Assembly (NCBI GenBank): GCA_026394505.1 | Contig: JAPKYC010000137.1 | Location: 1 to 43,313, forward strand | DNA length: 43,313 nt | Reading direction: 5' to 3' | Origin: Methanothrix sp. | GTDB taxonomy: Archaea > Halobacteriota > Methanosarcinia > Methanotrichales > Methanotrichaceae | Shown: positions 6,700-15,628 of the stretch, in pieces | Numbering within the stretch: position 1 is the first letter of the stretch | Layout: each line of letters starts with the position of its first letter | Translations under genes and position numbers: made by a program | The notes under the pieces: generated by a model | The model's input: only the letters and a program-made list of their open reading frames with translations | Databases searched by the model: none | What the model was told of the DNA's origin: nothing

Positions 6700-7587
6700 A
6701 TGACAATCCTGGTGGGCTGCAGCGGCTGGTCTTACGATGATTGGGTGGGGAAATTCTACCCAATGGAGCTGGCCAAAAGGAAGGGCAATTGGTTCTCTTA
6801 CTATGCCCAATTCTTCAACACCGTAGAGATCAACAGCACCTTCTACCGGCCGCCGGGCGAGCTGCAGGTCCAGTCCTGGATAAAGAAGGCCAGGGATTTG
6901 AAGAGCTTCGAGTACTCCGTCAAAGTGCCCCAGCTCGTCACTCACAAGGCGCTCGTGGAGGGAGATCCGGAGAAGGCCATCTTTTGGGCTACCTCTTTTG
7001 AGAAGACCTGCGTGAAGCCCCTGGCAGAGGCAGGCCTTTTGGGCGGCGTGCTGCTACAGCTCTCCCCCTACTTCAAGAATGAAGATTCCGCTCTCGCCAC
7101 ACTGAAAGGTGTTATGGATGCCGTTTCTCACGAAGAGTACAGCTACGCAGTCGAGTTTCGGCACAGGAGCTGGCTGGACGATAGCCGCAAGGAGATAGAT
7201 CCTGCAACGCTGGAGGTTCTGAGGGAGAGGAATGTCGCCAACGTCCTGATCGATGGCCCTGGGCAACATGCGGGCACGGAGCAGACTGCGGATCATGCCT
7301 ACGTGCGCTTCCATGGCCGGAACTATGATATCTGGTATAAGGGCGAGGAGGAGGACGACCACAGGCTGAATAGATATGACTATCTCTACAAGAAGGAGCA
7401 ACTGGAGTCTTGGGTGCCTCGCATCAAGGAGGCCGAGCTGAAGGCCGCCAAGGCGAGGGTGTACTTCAACAACCACGCTCGATCCAAGTCCGTGAGGAAC
7501 GCCTTTCTGTTGATGGACATGCTTTCGATAGAGCACAAGTCAAAGGAGATTCAGCTACAGGATCAATTCACTCTCGGGGAGTTTTAG
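6700..7587 (+). CDS. DUF72 (YecE-like) TIM-barrel protein
   Basis: 295 residues, the usual length for DUF72. Family signatures are present: VGCSGWSYDDW at the N-terminus, FFNTVEINSTFYRPP, the VKVPQLVTH strand, VEFRHRSW, and near the end YVRFHGRN and VYFNNH. DUF72 proteins have a TIM-barrel fold and no established biochemical role; a nuclease-like or repair-linked role has been suspected from neighbours. Transcribed divergently from the RecA-like operon, so the 100 bases between them hold both promoters (GTGTATATGA near 6655-6664 for this gene). The broken helicase gene begins three bases after its stop, suggesting a former two-gene operon. Confidence 0.85.
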   Translation: MTILVGCSGWSYDDWVGKFYPMELAKRKGNWFSYYAQFFNTVEINSTFYRPPGELQVQSWIKKARDLKSFEYSVKVPQLVTHKALVEGDPEKAIFWATSFEKTCVKPLAEAGLLGGVLLQLSPYFKNEDSALATLKGVMDAVSHEEYSYAVEFRHRSWLDDSRKEIDPATLEVLRERNVANVLIDGPGQHAGTEQTADHAYVRFHGRNYDIWYKGEEEDDHRLNRYDYLYKKEQLESWVPRIKEAELKAAKARVYFNNHARSKSVRNAFLLMDMLSIEHKSKEIQLQDQFTLGEF

Positions 7588-7589
7588 TC

Positions 7590-8289
7590 GTGTTGAAGCT
7601 TACCTTTGATAAAGGTACAATTCAGATTCAAGGAGATGTCCGGGTTCCCAATTCTACCTGGGATGAACGCTCCAAGACTTTCAGAGCCATGGCCCTGTAT
7701 TACAGGGATATCATCGATTAATTCAAAGATGACGTTCTCAATCTCCTGCCCTGTCCCGAACTGCAAAGCAGCGTTGTATTGAGGAATTATCAGAACCAGG
7801 CCCTGGATGCGTGGGTAGCTAACGGCGATCGGGGCATAATCGTTCTTCCCACAGGAAGCGGCAAAACACTCGTCGGAATAAAAGCCATATCCTTGCTGAA
7901 CACCCCGACGATTGTAATCGCTCCCACCTTCGATCTGGTGGATCAGTGGCGCACCAGGCTGAAGAAAGAGTTCAAGACAGAGGTCGGGGTATTCGGTGGA
8001 GGCGAACGGGACATAAAAGCCTTAACCGTATCCACCTATGACTCCGCATATATTCATGCTGATAAGCTCAGGAATAAGTTTGGTTTGATAATCTTTGATG
8101 AGGTCCACCGTATTCCTGCCGCTGGGTATAGAAACATAGCTGAGATGTTCGCTTCTCCTTATCGGATGGGCCTGACGGCTACCCTGGAGCGAGAAGATGG
8201 TCTTCATGCGGAGCTCAATCGACTCGTAGGTGGGAAGGTCCTCGAAAAGAAGGTAAAAGAGCTTACTGGAACCCATCTATCAGCTTTCA
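7590..8289 (+). pseudogene. XPB/Rad25-type DNA helicase, broken by an in-frame stop and 3' truncation
   Basis: From GTG at 7590 the frame reads an archaeal XPB N-terminus (LTFDKGTIQIQGDVRVP, then TFRAMALYYRDIID), meets TAA at 7719-7721, and continues in the same frame with FKDDVLNLLPCPEL and the helicase core. The core has Q-like RNYQNQALDAW, Walker A LPTGSGKTLVG, TPTIVIAPTFDLVDQW, Walker B IIFDEVHR and motif III GLTATLEREDG. XPB continuity ends at KELTGTHLS near 8285. The second RecA domain, needed for activity, is gone. The following bases (8310-8335) match the start region of the RecA-like gene on the opposite strand, marking a recombination joint. A shortened product could start inside at 7779, but an active helicase is unlikely. 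Confidence 0.85.
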
Positions 8290-8309
8290 GGGTTGGAGTG
8301 ATTGTGGCG

Positions 8310-8335
8310 GAGAGCTCAAAGTCCATGCTTAAAGA
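8310..8335 (-). repeat. Scrap of the RecA-like gene start region at a recombination joint
   Basis: AGCTCAAAGTCCATGCTTAAA here matches, with one difference, the start-codon region of the RecA-like gene at 6589-6608; read on the minus strand it encodes MDFEL after TTTAAGC. It sits exactly where the XPB frame loses homology, so a third, minimal copy of that operon's 5' end seems to have been left behind by a rearrangement. Confidence 0.5.
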
Positions 8336-8366
8336 TGGGACCGATGGTTGAGGTGTGATGTCTAGG

Positions 8367-10188
8367 ATCCTGATTTATTTGTTTCAAGGATATTGAGCAA
8401 GTACGAAAAATAGATGAACTTTGTAGGAAACAAATATATCCATTAAAAGATTGTGAACTAGATGAGGAATATGTTTTGGAATCTGAAAAGGAACTAAACC
8501 CAGAAGAATTGTTTCAACTATTTCAGAGTGCTTTCAAGCAAAGCAATGCAGAGATAGGTAGAGAAGCGCTTAAGCGATTTGACAAGGTACGAGATAAGTC
8601 AATATTCCTAGATCCTACAATTAAATTTATCTCGGACGAATCTGAGGATGAAATTAGAGGTTGGGCAACCACAATTTTAAGGATGATTGGGGAAGACCTT
8701 CCAAAGTGGAAAGATGATGCGAAGCGAGCTGAAGCGGCGCAAAAAGCTTTCCAATCAATTATAGAGTTATTAAAACGTACGAGCTCTAAGGAAGAAAAGA
8801 AAAGATATTCCGATACTAGATTCTTCGCATTAAAGGCTGCAAAAATCCTCTCGACAGACGATGACAAGCAAGGAATTCTTAGAGGATTTCTCACAACAAT
8901 TTGGCAAGATGAGGACGAACATCATCCAGTTCGTGCTGAAGCGTTAGTTATTCTTGCGGATCTGGGAGATAATGAGAGTAAAAATAAAGTAAGAGATTGG
9001 TTGAAAAATCCAAGAGATTTCCGGAAATCATTAGGTATGCTGAAGGCCTTACGTGAATTTCCTCAATCTGATTTAGAGGATGAAGTTATTGCGATTTTAG
9101 GATCCAATGATTACTACTCTGATCATAAGTACGAAGCTATTTTAGTTCTGGGAAAATCCCCCAGTGGAGATTTGAAGGTCATTCGCAAATTAGGTGAAAT
9201 TGCAAGAACCGATTCTCACTCATATTTCCGTTTACAGGCCTTGAAATCCTTAGCCAATCTCAAGAAAAGAGAATCAGTCTTTGATCTTCTACATGGTCTA
9301 ACGGATACAAATGCAGAGAACCGAGTACAGGCATGTAATGCACTGAAATCTACCCTCTCTACAGATACAGAAGCAATTTCGATTATCATTAATGAAGCAT
9401 TTAATAAAGATTCCACTGATGATGTCTCTATAAAGCAATATGTAGAAGCACTTCGACATATAGATCTAGATAGAACTGTTTCTGCAGACATTCTCAGCAG
9501 GGAACTCCGAAACGAGGATCGAAAACGAGCACAAATCGCAGAGAAAATGCTAATCGAACTTGGAGGCTGGGTGGCAGTTCAACGATTAAATCAACGACGA
9601 ATAACCTTAGATGCCCTCGATAAACTTTTAAACGAATCTGAAATTGTAGTTAAAAATACATTTGAAGATACAATTCGCCAAGCTAGGCATAATTTCAAGT
9701 TTGCCCTTGGAGTTAATATTCTTGTGGTGATTACAGGATTTGTTTTAATTGGGATCGCAATAAAACAAGTATGGGACGGAAATAGTACGTTCGATCAGTT
9801 GTCGGTTGGTGGAGCTGGAGTATTCGGACTAATAATTAACAGGTATTTTAACGATCCGCGCAAAAATGCAAAAGAGGACTTGACCACTTTTATGAATGTA
9901 AATGTCATTTTTTTGGGTTTTTTAAGACAATTGAATGAAATAGATGCTACTTTTAAGCATGCATACTTGGAAAGCCAAAATTTCGGAATAGCTCAAATGA
10001 ATGAGACAGTTACACAGATCCAAGTGACCATGAATAAAACCCTAATTTTGGCATCTGATTATTTGGCGGCCCCAGTAATCATCAATAAGACAAAAGAAAG
10101 TCCTAGATCAATCCATGAAGATACTTTGAGTTCTAGTTTGGTTGAAAACCCAGATTTGACTGCTCAAGATTTGACTCGATCTATATAG
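8367..10188 (+). CDS. HEAT-repeat protein with two C-terminal membrane helices, probably 5'-truncated
   Basis: The clear protein starts at TTG 8476 (570 residues), but the same frame is open and protein-like from 8367 with no good start codon or ribosome site, so the gene has probably lost its beginning at the adjacent joint. Residues up to about 380 form helical repeats of HEAT type (for example VRAEALVILADLGDNESKNK, then YFRLQALKSLANLKKRESVF). Two membrane helices follow: FALGVNILVVITGFVLIGIA and a weaker one at VGGAGVFGLII. A helical cytoplasmic tail ends the protein. It is AT-rich compared with the core genes, like the EVE-nuclease gene. HEAT-plus-membrane proteins occur in many roles, including defence; none can be assigned here. 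Confidence 0.65.
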
Positions 10189-10199
10189 AACTTCAATCT

Positions 10200-10708
10200 G
10201 CACCGCTGTCTCCAGCTCGCTCCCCGTACAGCGTAGCCCTGGCGTTCGGCTACCAGCGGGCGGGCGACCTCCCGCAGGCCAGGGAGTACACCATGCAGGC
10301 CCAGGCGGCGGGAATCCCGTGGCCCTCAAGAACCTGGACGCTATCTTCGGCAAGGAAGGCGACAGCTTGCGGGCTCTCTACTATCTGCGCCGCTCTTTCG
10401 AGATCGATCCCCTGGATCCGCAGACCGTGTACGGCCTCGCCTTCGCCTATATGGAGCTGGGAGACATGGAGCCGGCCCAGAAGCATTTCCAGGCGATTCT
10501 GGGGATGGAGGCACCCGAGGAGCTGCGCGTTCTGGCCATAGATGCCCAGACTCTGCCAGAAGGCCGCCAATGGGCCCCCTGGCGCGAGGGCGGCAAGACG
10601 CGCAATGTGCACCTGGGAAGCAGCAGGATGATGGATACCGCGGAAGCCCGCCAGAAGGCCAGGGAGACGAAGGCGGAGGCGCTGGGGAGGCATGAGACAG
10701 GATATTGA
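10200..10708 (+). pseudogene. TPR-repeat protein gene, 5'-truncated and frameshifted
   Basis: The upstream part reads SPYSVALAFGYQRAGDLPQA then REYTMQAQAAGIP in one frame; near 10315 the protein continues in another frame as ALKNLDAIFGKEGDSLRALY, FEIDPLDPQTVYGLAFAYME and LGDMEPAQKHFQAILGM. These are TPR helices. There is no start in good context. The last 80 bases (10612-10692) recur at 12983-13066, so the 3' end of this gene flanks the CDGSH and methyltransferase genes on both sides. Confidence 0.7.
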
Positions 10709-10889
10709 TGATCGTGCCTGGCCCATGGGGTCAAGGCCGGGCGGGGCAATGAAATGCGCCCTCCCTCAAGTTAGCAGCATCGACCTCTCGCCGCCGGGTG
10801 TTAGCCTATTGAGGAAGTATTGCCCACATGATTTCGAGAGTCACTGTGCTGGAGATGGGAACCCCGGATGACCTATAGAAGCACAATTA

Positions 10890-11597
10890 TTACTCATGTC
10901 TTTGAATATGGCTGCCGTTACAAAACGGTTTGTTATCCGATCTTCCGCATCTACAGAGGGTGACACGGTTCCGAATTTCGTATGGTTTGCCCTCAGAGGA
11001 TTCGATAGGGATGCCGCCGCGCACCCAGAGTGGGCCGTGCTCACCCCGAGGAGGATATTCAATGATTACAATGGACTTCTCGAATTCGGGCTCTATTATA
11101 TTCCAGCTTTCATTGTCCTTGATCACCAGCCGACCCGATGGGCAGTTGCACGCTTCCTCTATAGCAATGTCCCGAGCTTCCGGGCTATCTGATTGCTCTA
11201 CAAGGTTCCAGATCCCGCCTGCTCGCATGCAGAACCTGGCATGGACGCAAAGATGATTATTATCGGACAATGTTAGCGCAGGACCACGGATCACTCCCGC
11301 TCCTTTATCAAAGGGCTCGTTGTCTCCTGCCTCGGTTCCGTCAAAGTGACTCTTTGAATGAGTCCCATCACAAAACGGTTTGTTCATTGATTGGCCGCAC
11401 CGGCAGAGGGCATACTTTTCCTGCACGGGGTATTTCTTAACTTCCCGCCAGGTCCGACAGTAACCCTCATCATCGTTGCAAATCTCCGAGGTAGCAAGGG
11501 GTACTCCGCCGGTCACGATATATGGGCCATTCTTGCTAACGGTGATCTTCATGGAGTCATCTTGGGGTCCTGACGGGCTCTCATTCTTTTCTGTCAT
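10890..11597 (-). CDS. Iron-sulfur protein with two CDGSH domains and a central Fer4_19-type domain
   Basis: 235 residues from ATG at 11597. Two CDGSH cluster sites are complete, each with three Cys and one His: CRCGQSMNKPFCDGTH and CRCGRSDNKPFCNGSH, which would bind labile 2Fe-2S clusters. Between them HLCVHARFCMRAGGIW and EEACNCPSGRLVI form a divergent Fer4_19/DUF1271-type iron-sulfur segment. This tandem layout is common in microbial CDGSH proteins; electron transfer or redox sensing is the likely role. The TATA element at 11648-11660 lies about 50 bases before this ATG. An alternative start at 11645 would fall at or before the transcript start. It is downstream of the SABATH methyltransferase on the same strand. 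Confidence 0.85.
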   Translation of the reverse strand: MTEKNESPSGPQDDSMKITVSKNGPYIVTGGVPLATSEICNDDEGYCRTWREVKKYPVQEKYALCRCGQSMNKPFCDGTHSKSHFDGTEAGDNEPFDKGAGVIRGPALTLSDNNHLCVHARFCMRAGGIWNLVEQSDSPEARDIAIEEACNCPSGRLVIKDNESWNIIEPEFEKSIVIIEYPPRGEHGPLWVRGGIPIESSEGKPYEIRNRVTLCRCGRSDNKPFCNGSHIQRHE

Positions 11598-11647
11598 ATT
11601 ATTGTATTCGGCTTTACTCGGATAAATTCTTGTGGACGCACTCAAAG

Positions 11648-11660
11648 ATATAATATAAAT
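11648..11660 (-). promoter_or_regulatory. TATA box of the CDGSH protein gene
   Basis: On the minus strand the sequence is TTTATATTATATC, between the stop of the methyltransferase gene (11674) and the start of the CDGSH gene. It gives the CDGSH gene a promoter of its own, independent of the methyltransferase. Confidence 0.5.
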
Positions 11661-11673
11661 TCAACCTTTCTCC

Positions 11674-12768
11674 TCATGTCTTTTTTACCAGTTCGAGCAA
11701 GCAATATTGATAGGGCAAGCCCTCGGGTTTTTCATAGAACTTGTCCCGCAGCCGTTGATAAATGTCTTCGATCAGGTCTTTGTTGTCTGCGTGAAGTCCG
11801 ATCCACATCGACGATTCACTCCAGGCCCTGACTACATGGGCCAGGGTAGCGGCAAGCTTGGACCGTTCCTGTGGGTCGTCCAACTTGTCCTGCGCCTTGC
11901 TAAAATAGGCGCACGGGACAGTCAATGGATCAACGGCGTTGACGGCAAAACACCACCTAAGATCGTCTTCATTCAGCAAACGTGACATTTCATGGGGCGT
12001 CGCAAAGTAATCCGGTATAAAAATAGCATTTAGCTCTGCTTCGGAAAGCTTTTTCTCCTCATATAACTCTTTGCAAATGTCCCTGAGGTTGTTATATCCC
12101 GGCGACGCCGGCCACCGGTCGTCTCCCAGATTGGCAAGGTTGGCAAAAAACAAAGCGCCCCCCTTAACCAGCGACGCCCTGCATTCGTGCAGAAACGACC
12201 GCCAATCCGCTTTCCATTTTTCCGCAAATTTTCTACGTTCAAAATCAGGCAACTGGTTGGGCTGTATGCAGAGGGCATGCTGAAAATAATCAGGTCCAAC
12301 CGTTTTGGCATTCAGCCAGTGCAGCGCAGTGGAGGAAAAACCGATCTGGAGTTTGCCTGTTATCTCAGGAAATGGTTCATAAAAAGACCGCTGGATGTAT
12401 TGGGCCTCTACGTGCTTTAATTTCGCTAATGCCGAGGTTGCACAGAAGGTCTCGAAATTCGCCGGACCCGCCAGATCAATATAGACTAATTTGATGGTCA
12501 GCGTGGGATTCACCTCGTGAATCTGGCAGATGACTGCTTCAAACAACTCGCTCGAATTCACACCGTCTGCGGCGCCGTAATCGGCGATCACAAAAACCTC
12601 GTCGGCGCTCATGGCAGCGATCTGCGGAGATATACGCCGGATGTAAGACGCCATCCTGGGCAGTACCTCTGCATCCACCGCACGGGCCGTATCTGAAATC
12701 CGGCTGTAATCCTTGGTCATTGTCGGTGAATATTGTTGTGATGCGTTCTTCATGGGCTTTTGCCTCAT
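11674..12768 (-). CDS. SABATH-family SAM-dependent carboxyl methyltransferase
   Basis: 364 residues, the usual length for SABATH enzymes, which methylate carboxyl groups of small acids (salicylate, jasmonate, gibberellin and similar in plants) using S-adenosylmethionine. Signatures in order: early QQYS with SAM-side Tyr/Ser, the SAM-binding ADYGAADGVNS (plant form ADLGCSSGPN), VYIDLAGPANFETF, the aromatic substrate wall FSSTALHWLN, VKGGALFFANL, and FIPDYFATPHEM. This family is best known from plants, with scattered bacterial members, and is unexpected in a methanogen; transfer from bacteria is likely. The substrate cannot be told from sequence. It and the CDGSH gene sit between two copies of a TPR gene end. 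Confidence 0.85.
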   Translation of the reverse strand: MRQKPMKNASQQYSPTMTKDYSRISDTARAVDAEVLPRMASYIRRISPQIAAMSADEVFVIADYGAADGVNSSELFEAVICQIHEVNPTLTIKLVYIDLAGPANFETFCATSALAKLKHVEAQYIQRSFYEPFPEITGKLQIGFSSTALHWLNAKTVGPDYFQHALCIQPNQLPDFERRKFAEKWKADWRSFLHECRASLVKGGALFFANLANLGDDRWPASPGYNNLRDICKELYEEKKLSEAELNAIFIPDYFATPHEMSRLLNEDDLRWCFAVNAVDPLTVPCAYFSKAQDKLDDPQERSKLAATLAHVVRAWSESSMWIGLHADNKDLIEDIYQRLRDKFYEKPEGLPYQYCLLELVKKT

Positions 12769-12879
12769 AACTGTAATCTAACTGGTTTTGAAATCGGGCA
12801 GCGTTTGAGAAATCCCGTGCAGCGCTTTGTCTTGTGTCAGCTCTTATACAACTATTGCGTAATACTTGCAATGCTTCTT

Positions 12880-13083
12880 CAGGGTGGCGATGCTCGATGG
12901 CGCGCGGCGGATAGGACCGCCCGCGAGCTGGCCCGGGCATGTGCGAGCCCTGCGAAAGGCCACCCGCGCACCCGCGGCCCGACCCTGGGAAGTGCCAGGA
13001 AGATGGATGCCGCGGCAGCCAGCCAGAAGGCCAGGGAGAGGAAGGCGGAGGCGCTGGGGATGCAGGGCTTGTCTTTGTTGTAA
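12880..13083 (+). pseudogene. Second remnant of the TPR gene 3' end
   Basis: From 12983 to 13066 the bases match 10612-10692 at about 85 percent by eye (CCTGGGAAG through GGCGGAGGCGCTGGGGA). In the matching frame it reads KMDAAAASQKARERKAEALG, against MMDTAEARQKARETKAEALG in the other copy. Upstream similarity fades by about 12900. No start or full domain remains. It lies in the same orientation as the first copy, so the pair are direct repeats flanking 10710-12980. Confidence 0.6.
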
Positions 13084-13092
13084 AATACATAT
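13081..13092 (+). promoter_or_regulatory. TATA box of the transglutaminase-TPR gene
   Basis: AAAATACATATA is about 28 bases before the ATG at 13120, so the transcript is expected to be leaderless or nearly so. No ribosome site is present before this ATG, in agreement. Confidence 0.5.
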
Positions 13093-13119
13093 AGTAAGCA
13101 AGCGCAAGATCAGGTCGCC

Positions 13120-14880
13120 ATGTCTCCGTTGGCACTCTGGCTCTGCATGATTCTCCTCATCGGTAATGGGATAGCCGTAGATGTGCCTTTCGTCTTTGAT
13201 AAGATGTCATCCGGCGTGGCTAGCTACAATTCTGATCAGCTTGAGCAGGCGTATGCTGCATCTTCAGACCTCATGGGAGTGCCCCCGGTCTCCTATCTAT
13301 CAGACAGCGAGGTTCTAGAGTTCCCGATTGTAGGTGGCGGCAGTGCACCTGTTGGAAGAACCGAGAAGAAGGAAGATGATCTCAAAAAGACCGTTAGCTC
13401 AAGGGTAGAGCCAGCTCATTCTATGGTCCACGAGGTAGCCTTACTACTCGTGGCCAAGTTTCCTGGAGATCTCACTATTGACCAGATATGCTCAATTTAC
13501 AGCTACATGAAGAACGGTGAAGGATCTGTAAAAGGCTGGAGCTATGCCCGCGATCCAAGAGGCACCGATTTCTTCATGTATGCCAACCAATCCCTCAAGA
13601 TTGGCGGCAAAGCCGGTTGCGCAGGTGTGGGTGATTGCGATGATTTTGCCATCCTCATGTCGGCACTGGTGGAGTCTATCGGCGGAACCACACGAATTAT
13701 TTTTGCTCAAAACAAAACCTCTGGCGGGCATGCTTATGCAGAGGTCTATCTCGGGAATCTCAGCGATCAGAACAGCCAGGTAGATGAGATTATCAACTGG
13801 CTAAAGCAGAAATTCAATACGAATAAGATCTACACTCATATAGACACTGATAACAAGAATGTCTGGCTTAACCTGGACTGGGGTGTAGATGAGAAAGGAA
13901 CGACGCATCCTGGAGGGCCCTTTTTCCAGGGAGATAAGCACATTTTTGTCTGCGCCAGGGAGTTTGGAAAGACTTCCTTGAAATTACCTGAGACAAAGAA
14001 AGAAGGAGATGAACTGAGCCCGGCCATTCCATTGAATATAACGACAGATGAAATCAAGAGCAAATCTGCAGAGGTCTGGTTTAATAAGGGATTTGCTTTG
14101 AGTAGCCTAGGGTGGTACGATGAGGCCTTGCAGGCTTATGACAGAGCAATCGAGATCGATCCTAACTTTGCCGAGGCCTGGAACAACAAAGGCACTACTC
14201 TCCATAAACAAGACAAGTACGATGAAGCCATCAAAGCCTATGACGAGGCCATTAGGCTGGATCCCGAATATGTCGATGCCTGGTACAACAAAGGCAATTC
14301 TCTTGTAGACCAAGGCGAGTACGATGAGGCCATCAAAGCCTACGATGAAGCCATCAGACTAGATCCGAAATTTGCATACGCCTGGAACAACAAAGGCAGT
14401 GCTCTCGGTGTTCAGGGCAAGTACGACGAAGCCATCAAAGCCCGCGATGAAGCAATCGAGATCGATCCTAACTTTGCCGTGGCTTGGTGCAACAAAGGCA
14501 TTGCATTCGGTGAACAGGGCAAGTACGACGAGGCCATCAAGGCTTTTGACGAGGCCATCAGGCTGGATCCCGACTTTGCCGAGGCCTGGTACAGCAAAGG
14601 CGTTGCTCTCCATAAACAAGACAAGTACGATGAGGCCATCAAGGCCTGTGATGAGGCTATTAGGCTAGATCCCAATTATGCCGAGGCCTGGAACAACAAA
14701 GGCACCAATCTCCATAAACAAGACAAGTACGATGAAGCCATCAAAGCCTATGACGAGGCCATTAGGCTGGATCCCGAATATGTCGATGCCTGGTACAACA
14801 AAGGCGTTGCTCTTAAAGCCCTCGGAAGGAATGACGAAGCAAATGCTGCCTTCGCAAAAGAAAAAGAGCTAGGGGTATAG
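13120..14880 (+). CDS. Secreted transglutaminase-like protein with eight TPR repeats
   Basis: 586 residues. A signal peptide (LALWLCMILLIGNGIAV) is followed by a transglutaminase/protease-like core with the triad in the normal order: Cys173 in GDCDDFAILMSALVE, His204 in GGHAYAEVY and Asp253 in WLNLDWG. From about residue 313 to the end are eight 34-residue TPR units of the type EAWNNKGTTLHKQDKYDEAI. The repeats are nearly identical at DNA level, so they have expanded recently by unequal exchange. Such proteins are frequent in the Methanosarcinales and probably act outside the membrane in protein processing or binding; the exact role is unknown. The gene has its own promoter. Confidence 0.85.
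   Translation: MSPLALWLCMILLIGNGIAVDVPFVFDKMSSGVASYNSDQLEQAYAASSDLMGVPPVSYLSDSEVLEFPIVGGGSAPVGRTEKKEDDLKKTVSSRVEPAHSMVHEVALLLVAKFPGDLTIDQICSIYSYMKNGEGSVKGWSYARDPRGTDFFMYANQSLKIGGKAGCAGVGDCDDFAILMSALVESIGGTTRIIFAQNKTSGGHAYAEVYLGNLSDQNSQVDEIINWLKQKFNTNKIYTHIDTDNKNVWLNLDWGVDEKGTTHPGGPFFQGDKHIFVCAREFGKTSLKLPETKKEGDELSPAIPLNITTDEIKSKSAEVWFNKGFALSSLGWYDEALQAYDRAIEIDPNFAEAWNNKGTTLHKQDKYDEAIKAYDEAIRLDPEYVDAWYNKGNSLVDQGEYDEAIKAYDEAIRLDPKFAYAWNNKGSALGVQGKYDEAIKARDEAIEIDPNFAVAWCNKGIAFGEQGKYDEAIKAFDEAIRLDPDFAEAWYSKGVALHKQDKYDEAIKACDEAIRLDPNYAEAWNNKGTNLHKQDKYDEAIKAYDEAIRLDPEYVDAWYNKGVALKALGRNDEANAAFAKEKELGV
14041..14870 (+). repeat. Tandem 102-base TPR-coding repeats
   Basis: Eight consecutive 102-base units coding 34-residue TPRs. 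Several share long identical runs, for example ATAAACAAGACAAGTACGAT near 14204, 14613 and 14715. The block starting near 14200 and the one starting near 14710 are almost the same over more than 100 bases, pointing to recent internal duplication. Confidence 0.8.
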
Positions 14881-14907
14881 CGGATCGGGTTCAGTTCTAT
14901 CCACATT

Positions 14908-15093
14908 TTATAATACCACATGTGGCCCCTCCGGCCTGCCCTCCTCCAGCCTCCTCTGTATCATCTCCTCCACCTCGCCGGGCCGGGCGTGGAAGACCTC
15001 CGCCAGGATCTCCTTGGCCGTCTCCAGCTCCATAGCCCTGCTTACCATCGGCCTGGGCTCGATCGCTCTCCGCAGTCTCCAGGGCCACCTCAT
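14908..15093 (-). CDS. Paralogue of the 78-residue small protein (duplicated cassette)
   Basis: 61 residues. The first 45 are almost identical to the small protein at 5854-6090 (MRWPWRLRRAIEPRPMVSRA, then MELETAKEILAEVFHARPGE), and the tail differs. It keeps an intact frame, but its upstream partner, the RecA-like copy, is broken, so it may no longer be expressed or useful. No copy of the 76-residue third gene follows: similarity ends at about 14908. Confidence 0.55.
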   Translation of the reverse strand: MRWPWRLRRAIEPRPMVSRAMELETAKEILAEVFHARPGEVEEMIQRRLEEGRPEGPHVVL

Positions 15094-15180
15094 GAGTATG
15101 CCTCCAAAGTAGCCTGCGCTCCCGGCATCTTCGCCTCGGCCTTCGCGCGGCCTGCTCGCCGTAGATGCAGAACACCCAGG

Positions 15181-15482
15181 TTAGCCAGCTCGGTTCAGCT
15201 TCTGCAGGTGAGGATCCAGCGCCGGCGCATAGAGCAGGATGGTGGTCTCCAGGATGGTCATGAGCTGGAAGACTGTAAAGGCGCGGCGCACTTCCAGCTC
15301 CGTGAATTTGCGGTCCAGCCGGCTGAGGATGCTGGAGTAGTTGCCACAGATGAAGAGGATCTTGTAGCGCTGCAGTTCCAGGTGGCTGTTCAGGGCGCCG
15401 GTCAGCATCTCCACGGGGGGCGACCAGGACGCTGAATGTTTCGGGGAGCAGGGAGACGGTCGGGTGGAGTTCGATTTCCATG
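15181..15482 (-). pseudogene. Decayed copy of the RecA-like gene
   Basis: The minus strand begins MEIELHPTVSLLPETFSVLV in one frame, shifts frame near 15417, and continues MLTGALNSHLELQRYKILFI, SSILSRLDRKFTELEVRRAF and TVFQLMTILE. It then jumps straight to TILLYAPALDPHLQKLNRAG, so the Walker B-like segment (about 40 residues in the intact gene at 6087-6599) is deleted. The C-terminus is also lost. This is a non-functional duplicate of the first gene in the RecA-like operon. Confidence 0.8.
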
Positions 15483-15510
15483 ATAAAAGATATGAGGGCG
15501 AGGCAAGGGG

Positions 15511-15524
15511 GCGGGGCGAAAGTG
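15511..15524 (-). promoter_or_regulatory. Shared upstream box, copy 3 (upstream of the decayed RecA-like gene)
   Basis: GCGGGGCGAAAGTG, identical to the box at 6644-6657, again 8 bases from GATATGAGGGCGAG. The box is kept although the gene behind it is broken, which dates the duplication as fairly recent or suggests the site still binds something. Confidence 0.5.
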
Positions 15525-15604
15525 AAGAGCGATCCAAATTCTAGGGTCAAGAGATAATAAAATTGGTCAACACCGCAATTTTTCCAAAATGTATTTATTG
15601 ATAG

Positions 15605-15625
15605 TAATAGTGAAAGTCACTATTA
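15605..15625 (+). promoter_or_regulatory. Perfect 9-base inverted repeat between TATA box and start codon
   Basis: TAATAGTGA-AAG-TCACTATTA is a perfect palindrome with a 3-base centre. It lies just after a TATA element (GTATTTATTG, 15591-15600) and ends three bases before the ATG at 15629, so it overlaps the expected transcript start. This is the classic place for a repressor operator. The paralogous gene at 16965 has the same TATA and an imperfect version (TAATAGTCATTATTA, 16941-16955). Confidence 0.6.
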
Positions 15626-15628
15626 ACA

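Noticed and set aside
11707-12420. Open frames on the plus strand opposite the methyltransferase
   Set aside because: Shadows of a well-supported gene with all SABATH motifs.
14041-14870. Repeat block as a possible CRISPR array
   Set aside because: The 102-base units are coding TPR repeats in one frame, without short repeats and unique spacers. No CRISPR array was seen anywhere in the window.
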